DNA of 64,000 nucleotides from Balaenoptera acutorostrata (taxonomy: Eukaryota > Chordata > Mammalia > Artiodactyla > Balaenopteridae), in contig NC_080079.1 of the NCBI RefSeq assembly GCF_949987535.1, forward strand, positions 52,873,000 through 52,936,999, given 5' to 3'. The notes beneath the pieces were generated by a model that saw nothing but the letters and a program-made list of their open reading frames with translations, searched no databases and had not been told where the DNA came from. Of the stretch, positions 56,801 to 64,000 are shown piece after piece (the stretch's first letter is position 1; the number at the start of each line of letters is the position of its first letter). The translations under genes and the position numbers were made by a program.

Positions 56801-58469
56801 AATCCACAACACTGAAGTTTAGCTTACACACTACCCTCAAATTGTACCAAAACCTGACAGCTTCTTCTATTTTTTACAATTAATCTGAACTTCCTCATAA
56901 GCCTCCAACCCACTGGATCTCACCTGCCCCTGGGTGTCCCGCTGCTGGGGTCAAGGCTGGTAAATCCAGGGTCTGTTGCCTCCTCTTTCACCCTTGCTGG
57001 TCCCCTAGGTTCTCAATGATGCTGTGAATCCACCCACTGTTACTCTTGCCTGCCTCCCCACTGGTGTGGGCTACCCTGCCTCACCATGGTGGCTGCCAGC
57101 AGGCCTGCAGGCTCCTCCGTGGGCATGTGCCACAATGTGACCTTCTCTTCCACACCACAAAGCCACCTGGGGAGACTAGAAGGCACTGTGTTCTATCCTG
57201 CGGCCACTCCATGCTGGTGCTGGAACACCTGTGAAGCCACCATCTCTGAGTCCCTGAAGGGAATAGTCCCTTGGCTTTCTGCTCTCTCTCTGGAGTTCCT
57301 GGCCTTTTGCCTCCACCCCTTCACATCCACCCCATGGTTTTAGCCTGGAGTAGGGGACTCAGGATGCTTGCTTTCTATTTCTGTCTCCCTTGCTCCCCTA
57401 CACTCATGAAAAGCACAGGCTCTATAGCCACATGATGCAGGTTCTCAGCAGAACACGTGGCAATCTTTAGCTGTGTGACCCTGGACAAGTTGCTCAACTT
57501 CTCTGTTCCTCAGTTTCTCTGCTCCTCAGTAAAACAGTAGCTGAAGTTGGAGAGGAAGAGATCCCTTTGATGAAAGTGAATGCTAAAGCATTGTGCCCTA
57601 TGAAAAGAAGTTTTTGTTATATTAGGCAGTCAGTTGCCAGCAGTAGGGTGCATAGCTTTCCCTCCCTTTTTCAATAACCTGTCTCCAAGAAATACCAATT
57701 TCCCACTTGTGCTCAAGGATGTATGATGCTTCTTTAACGTGGAACGATGATTGTCTTTTCTTGCCACGATTTGGGGCAAAGAAAACATAAACACTGAAAT
57801 TCAGGTCTAAAGGACTGACAGCAGACTCACCCACACGTGTGGATTTTGATGGAGAAGGGTGAGAGGACCAGCAAAGCAAGTGCCACTGACTTGGGCAATG
57901 GGGAGGAAGGAGGATGCCAAGGTTTCCAGCTTTTGCCAGCGTTCGGAGCTGGAGAACGGCAGGTGGGGCTGGGATGGATCCTGTTTGTCAGTGTCTGTTG
58001 CGTGCTTTGCAGGTTTGGCAGCAGGCTTCCCAGAGGAGAGGTGTCCCCTTCCCTTACTCTTGCCCCACGCCTAGAAGCACCAGCACCAAGCGGATGTGCA
58101 AGGTGCCGACAGAGTCCTGCCATCCTGGGCTAAACTTCAACCCTGATGTCACTGCAGACACAGCACATCAGGGCTAAAAGGGCCTTGAGGGCTCTGGGTT
58201 CAATTCCACTCCGAGGTGAGATGGTGCCAAAGGCCACAGGGTGGAGAGAGTTTCTGCTTTCCCACTAAGTTCCTAAAATCTGAAAAGCTTCTTTTAAGGT
58301 GTTCAATGTATTTTCTCTCCATATGGACTTACCTTTCTAAAAAACTACTTAGGGGCAGATATAATATACTGAAAAAGATACTGAACACCCCATTTCCCTT
58401 CCAAATGCCCATTTTTCTCTGCCACTCAGAAATAACAAGAGTGAAAATCTTGTCATAATTTCTCCAACT

Positions 58470-58602
58470 TTTTTTTTCTTTCTTTCTTTTTTTGGCCGTG
58501 CCAAACAGCATGAAGGATCTTAGTACTCTGAGCAGGGTTCGAACCCGTGCCCCCTGCAGTGGAAATGTGGAGTCCTAACCACGCGACCGCTAAGGAACTC
58601 CC
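58470..58602 (-). mobile_element. Short CHR-type SINE
   Basis: A (T)n/(TTTC)n tail leads to GGCCGTGCCAAACAGCATGA, GTTCGAACCCGTGCCCCCTG and the reversed head CCGCTAAGGAACTCCCC. The flanks share only CCAAC. Confidence 0.85.
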
Positions 58603-59087
58603 CAACGTCTTCTACTTAAATGAGGTAGGTGACCATACTTCTTTTCTGAGGCACCCAGTATAAAGGTGACATAATTTGTGAGCACACAAGTAGAGTCATA
58701 AACACATTTGGTTTGCAGGCGGAGAAGGCTGGGTTCTCTGCAAAGTAGGTCCGGATGCTTCCCATGATGCTTTGCGGGGAGGCTGCCCCAGACATGCCCC
58801 TTCCCAGCAAAGCTGGGAGCCCCCTCCAGCCACCAGCCTTTCTGTGCTGGTGTGTGTAGGACACCTATGTTCCTGTGGGCACTCAGCATAGTGAAACTGC
58901 CCCCTTTCTCTGAACTCCTGTAGTGAGTAGTCTGGATAATGCTTTTGTAGTTTCTCAATAATCACTTCACAATTACCTTGGGTCATTTGTTGCTGTTTCT
59001 CACATTTTAGCGACATGGTACCAAATAGAGTACCTATCTCTTGACCTGATCTCTTAAAAAAAGTGACTTGTAAAGATTAATGCTGTT

Positions 59088-59333
59088 ATAGGGGGGAGGA
59101 AAAGGGATGGACTGGAAATTTGGGGTTGGTAGATGCAAACTATTACATTTAGAATGGATAAACAACAAGGTCCTAATGTAGAGCACAGGGAATTATATTC
59201 AATACCCTGTGATAAACCATAATGGAAAAGCATATAAAAAAAGAATGTATATAGGTGTATAACTGAGTCACTTTGCTGTACAAAGTGACACATTATAAAT
59301 CAACTATACAGCAAAAAAAAAAAAAAAAAAAAA
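59088..59333 (+). mobile_element. 5'-truncated L1 with long poly(A)
   Basis: The L1 3' UTR (AACAACAAGGTCCTAATGTA, AGAGCACAGGGAATTATATT, GTCACTTTGCTGTACAAAGT) ends in over 20 A. AATGCTGTT at 59079-59087 and 59334-59342 is the duplication. Confidence 0.88.
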
Positions 59334-62300
59334 AATGCTGTTGTGTTCAGGCGCAAAATTCCCCACCAACAGTAAGGGTTTCTGTCTCCAGCATTCCCTG
59401 CTCAAAGGTCAACAGGGCCAACGGCCCTCTCTCACTGTGAGATCTCTTCTGGCCACCACCCACTGCCTCTGCCCATCTGATGCTGTCTTCTAGCTGACAA
59501 GCTCCCAGCCAGGCTGTGACAGCCGGGCAAAAAGGGCCTCATTCACCCTGGTTTCTCCCCACAGTTGGTGCTAAGAGTTCATTCCTTCAAGGAGTACTGA
59601 ACTGAACGAACTCGTTAATCCCTTTTATGAACAGCCAGATCATGCCAAACCACGAAATCTTTCTCTCTCAACTTCCACTGGCATTCCTGTTTGGGAGTCA
59701 TTCTGCATTGCTGGGAAGTCAGTCCATTCAACCTGTATGAAGTACGTAACTGGGTGGGGCTAGGTTGTGGAAGATTCTCTCTGAATCGTCAGGTACCAGT
59801 TCTTACAGGACAATGAACTATTAGAAATGGAAAACAAATCATTGAAAAATACCATTATTTCTTCAATTCTAAGATGCCACTGATTTAAAGATACGCTGTT
59901 TAGTTTTGTGGAAAAAAATCATGAAATGGAACACACGTTTCAGAAATGAAGTCTGAAAAATACTGCATCTTAGAAAAGGTAGCATGACTAATGAGCTAAT
60001 AAACACACGACCCCCTTCCTAGGAGATCGTCATTTGAACCTCATTTCACCAAGCTCTGCGATGCTAAGTAAAACTACTCTGGGGCACATAGGTGAGCAGT
60101 CCACCTGTTCCAAGCACATGGAACGCCAGCCTGGAAGAATGATGGCCACCTGACACCACACGTACAGGTGATCAGGCAGCTTTTAGAAAATGCTTAGTGG
60201 AAAACATTTGTTTTAAATATTTAAAATTTTTCTGAATTTGCCCAGTTGTGAGAATGAATGTCAAGTTGGTCCTGCCATAAAATATCAATCCTGTATTTCT
60301 GGGTGTAGCCACAGGGACCCCCCAAGGCTTCTAACTGTATCCAATGAGGCTGCAACGCAACCTTTCAGCTGAAGGTGGAAGGTTGGAGGCCCGTTAGGAG
60401 GGCTGATATTCCATTAGGTGAGGAAGCAATACAAGCTATGAGCAAAGCAGAATGGAATGCTGAGGCTGAAGGGAACAGATTGTGCTGGACCTGCCCTCAT
60501 GCTAACTGGTGGTGGCCCTGTGAGATACCACTAGAACAGTCCATATAACCCTCCCTCCCCCATCAGACTTTTCACTGATTTCATCTTTGCTACTGGCACA
60601 AAATGCTCCTTTTGCTATTTTCAAGTGTTAATACTGAGGGAACTTTCTTCACCTTCCTGAACTGTTTCACAAAAGACAAAGTCCTCATGATCACAGCTTT
60701 CATATCTTCTCCTGAAAAATGGCTTCCATTTTGAGTGCTAGCTAAATTGAGTACATTTAAGGAGAATTGCATCTTACTGATTACATCGACCTTAAAAAAT
60801 GGTTTAATCTGTAGCTTCACGTGGACTGGCCAATACAGAAAAGGAGTTTCTGGTACTCTATACAATAGGATCTGGGGAAGTAAAATATAAATGATTACCA
60901 TCCATTTATCCTTCAACGAGATCAATCCCTTTTGATAAACACTAAAATTCTAATGTTCTAAGTATTTTCAGCTAAACCTCAACCTGCCTATTTAATTTGT
61001 ATAGTGCTTTTGATTCTCAAACAGGATTTCAGCCCTATGGCATTCATCACAAACTTCCCAGTATATCTGGTTAGGAGGTTCACCTCTACCACTTTATTCT
61101 TCCCAGCCATATAACCTTGTGCAAAGATTGAACCTGTGGGCTTCAGTTTACTCCTCTGCAAAATGGGGACAGCAGTGCTTAGCTCAAAGGAATGTTATGA
61201 TTATGCAAAGGGCTTAGCACACAACATGCAAACATTTCCATTCAACATTAGCTATTATCAGCGTATCTGGACCCTCCTACCCTATTCAAATGATCTAGAT
61301 CTTGGGTATATTCAATTTCAGGGACTTTAATGTGGACACATCCTATACAGATGAACAATTTTAAGGAAAACATGCCTGCTTTTCTTCCCAGATCCTAACA
61401 TTTTAAAGTGCACAGAAAATACTCAAGGGTCAGGGCTCTAGGCACAGCACACACACCAGTTGCGTGCAGGGAATCAGGCTTCAGGGGAACCTGTTCTTTT
61501 CTTGTCATCTTCCCCCACATCCCTACTCTCTCTCCATCATATTTCTGCTGTGTAAAATGCCCTACCTTTCTTATGTGCTGTAACTATGTTTACTCTTGAA
61601 GATTTCCTCCTCGGACATCTTGTAAACATAACATTGTTCTCTTCTGACACTCATCACAACAGGCTATGGCTGTCTTTACATGAGGTTGCTATGCTTTAGA
61701 AGGCAACTTCTATTATCGTCTCCCCTGGGTCCAGTTAGCGTGGTCCAGACGCTATACTCACGTCCTCTGAATGTTCATTAGATACCATTCTAAGCAAACC
61801 AAATGGGCCTTTATTATTTTGTGTGACTGTTTTTAACCACATACCTCAGTTATCCTTTAACACTTCAGATGATGTTTCAGAAAATGAGAAATGGATTTTT
61901 TTTTTTTTTGCCTAAAGCCTATCAATTTGCAGGTCTCCACTCTTCCCTGTGAGTGATGTGAGGGAAAAAAACCCCAGAGGTATGTTAACAGTAGCCAGAG
62001 AAATAGTGATTTTTCTTCTGTTATCATTTAAGAGCTATTATAATATTTTAATTTATAAATATTCACATTTTATATTGAAGTCTTCACTGTCTTAGCAAAA
62101 TCAGAAAAAGTGCTATAATAAAATGCTGTCATTAACAAAAAAATAAACAAAAAAAACCCCCTTGATTTTCTAGATAAGCCTTTGCCTGATACCACTGTTG
62201 AAATTATATCATTTTGTGTTGTGTGTATATCATCCCAACATAAGGATATAAACTTTGTGTGCTAAAACGTGACTGACAACAACAGGACCGGTAAGATTTC

Positions 62301-62399
62301 ACTCTAAGATCACACTGTACAGGGGCTAAGGTAGAGAAGGGAAAATACAGAAGTTTCATAGATCTTTCTTAGGAAAAAACCCTTCAAAACCAGCCAGCA

Positions 62400-62600
62400 A
62401 CAGCAGCTAAAACTTATATAGCGTTTACTAAGTGCCTGCACATTTCACCTTAACCCTATGAGGTAGGTTCTGCTACCATCCTCATTTTACAGATGAGGAA
62501 ATGGGCACAGAGAGGTTAAGTAATTTGCCAAAGGTCACGTAAGGAATAAGTGGAAGAGCTGGGGTTCAGGTAAATGCAGTCTAGCTGTAAGGACCATAGT
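62400..62600 (+). repeat. MIR-like ancient repeat
   Basis: GCGTTTACTAAGTGCCTGCA, CCTCATTTTACAGATGAGGA and AGAGAGGTTAAGTAATTTGC, followed by CAAAGGTCACG, are in MIR order. Confidence 0.65.
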
Positions 62601-63042
62601 TATAATCATACCATACTCTATATACTACATCAGTAAGGGAATAAGTTGCTTTCTTGAACAAATCTCCTATTCAATGATATGCATATGGTTCAGCTGGAAG
62701 AATTACAGACCAATCACCATCTGGCTAGAACCTTTATTATTTCAGAAATAGGCATCCTATGTAACTTGAGGTGGGTAGAATAGTTATTTATGGATTACTG
62801 TACTGAATATTTGTCAAAACACCAACTATCTCAATAATCATACACTTATTTCATTCATAAGAACTTCCAAAAATAACTCTTCTGTATAAAAAAACTTATA
62901 AATGGCACAAGAGAGTTAAATAATGGCCTATGGAGGACAGAAGGAAAATTCTGCTAGGAGAAACTCTAGTGAAGCATTTTCTCCATTACATTTTTGATTG
63001 ATATAGTTCATGAAAGAAGCCTCGCTTTGCCTTCCTTTTTTT

Positions 63043-63374
63043 TAAAATAAATTTATTTATTTAATTTATTTATTTTTGGTTGCGTTGGGTCTTCGTTGCT
63101 GTGCGCGGGCTTTCTCTAGTTGCAGCAAGCGGGGGCCACTCTTCGTCGAGGTGCGCAGGCTTCTCATTGCGGTGGCTTCTCTTGTTGGGGAGCACGGGCT
63201 CTAGGCACGCGGGCTCAGTAGTTGTGGCTCACGGGCTCTAGAGCGCAGGCTCAGTAGTTGTGGCACATGGGCTTAGTTGCTCCACGGCATGTGGGATCTT
63301 CCCAGACCAGGGCTCGAACCCATGTCCCCTGCATTGGCAGGCGGATTCCTAACCACTGCGCCACCAGGGAAGCC
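63043..63374 (-). mobile_element. Full-length CHR-type SINE
   Basis: An (ATTT)n tail leads to TTTTTGGTTGCGTTGGGTCT and ends at GCCACCAGGGAAGCCC. The duplication TGCCTTCCTTTTTTT flanks it near 63028-63042 and 63376-63390. Confidence 0.93.
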
Positions 63375-64000
63375 CTGCCTTCCTTTTTTTAGTGATTCCT
63401 CTGAGAGGGAATGCAAGAAACTAAATCTGAGGGGGAAAACTGCTTTCATAATCTCAAGTGTAAACCACGAATAGGCTTTTCTGATAAAAGTTAAAGCCTG
63501 AAGAGATAAGAAAGGCAAGCATGTATTCCTTTAAACATTTCAATTAATTTGCAAAAATATTCAGCAACTATGCACATATTGTTTGTATACTTAAAATGCA
63601 ACAATTTTCATGCTTCGAATATCTTTTTCCTGAGTGTTTTACGGATATTTTGTTCTACTAGACGATTCAAAAGTAAGACTTACACACACACATAATATAT
63701 ATAACAGGAATTCTCCACATGATTAGCATTGTGGACTCTCCTAACAGTGTCAAACAATGAGAAGCCAAACATGATCACATCCATATCGTAAGGAGAGCCT
63801 GGAGAATCACCTATGTCTTTGTTTTCTGCTCAGTGCTTCTGATAAGTTCAGCAGATGTACAGCCATGACTTGTTTCCAAACATCCAGACCCCCTCACTGG
63901 CTCACCACAATTACACGAGTGCTAAGTTCTAAGTATTCACAGAAAGACTGCAGGTGTCGCTTTACTCCTCTCTGGTCCCTTTACCAAACCCCTACATCAC

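Larger units (their letters stand above)
53830..64000. other. Intergenic DNA upstream of GPR15LG
   Basis: No exon was recognised. Contents: MIR-like pieces (about 54190-54330, 57420-57560, 61100-61250 and 62400-62600), a short SINE (58470-58602), a truncated L1 (59088-59333) and a full-length SINE (63043-63374). GHITM, the next gene in human, is expected beyond the right edge. Confidence 0.6.

Noticed and set aside
53830..64000. Search for GHITM exons at the right end
   Set aside because: No recognisable exon. The human spacing from memory also puts GHITM about 20 kb beyond GPR15LG.

Overview
The window is vertebrate nuclear DNA from a cetacean or a very close relative such as hippopotamus. 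At least fourteen copies of a tRNA-derived SINE of the cetartiodactyl CHR type are present, many with flanking target-site duplications. Ruminant SINEs (Bov-tA, BovB) and primate Alu were not seen. Genes have short exons with GT/AG borders separated by repeat-rich introns. Gene names come from recognising the translated exons against the mammalian families from memory; no database search was run.

Layout: (1) 1-3735, intergenic, with a full-length SINE at 212-561. (2) 3736-7781, LRIT2 on the + strand, three exons, 561 codons plus stop, complete. (3) About 8-15 kb, the convergent interval between LRIT2 and CDHR1, with a truncated L1, two SINEs and old MIR-like repeats. (4) 15122-35384, CDHR1 (photoreceptor cadherin, PCDH21) on the - strand, 17 exons, 866 codons plus stop, complete, starting in a CpG-rich block. 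(5) 35.4-44.8 kb, intergenic, with two truncated L1 insertions, one carrying a nested SINE and one carrying an apparent 3' transduction. (6) 44850-53745, GPR15LG (C10orf99) on the - strand, three exons, 81 codons plus stop. Its last exon is 6.9 kb from exon 2. (7) 53.8-64 kb, intergenic.

The order LRIT2 - CDHR1 - GPR15LG matches human 10q23.1 in reverse, so LRIT1 should lie beyond the left edge and GHITM beyond the right. LRIT2 and CDHR1 are retinal genes. CDHR1 is a cadherin of photoreceptor outer-segment discs, and LRIT2 is an LRR-Ig-FN3 membrane protein of the LRIT family. GPR15LG is unrelated in function: a small secreted basic ligand of GPR15 made in epithelia. All three frames are open with usable splice sites, so this genome shows no pseudogenisation here.

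I found no new kind of biological system. The most useful results are the exact exon maps (including exons with no ATG-started ORF), the distant third exon of GPR15LG, an L1 3' transduction with an intact 14-bp duplication, and several tandem repeats inside introns and coding sequence.
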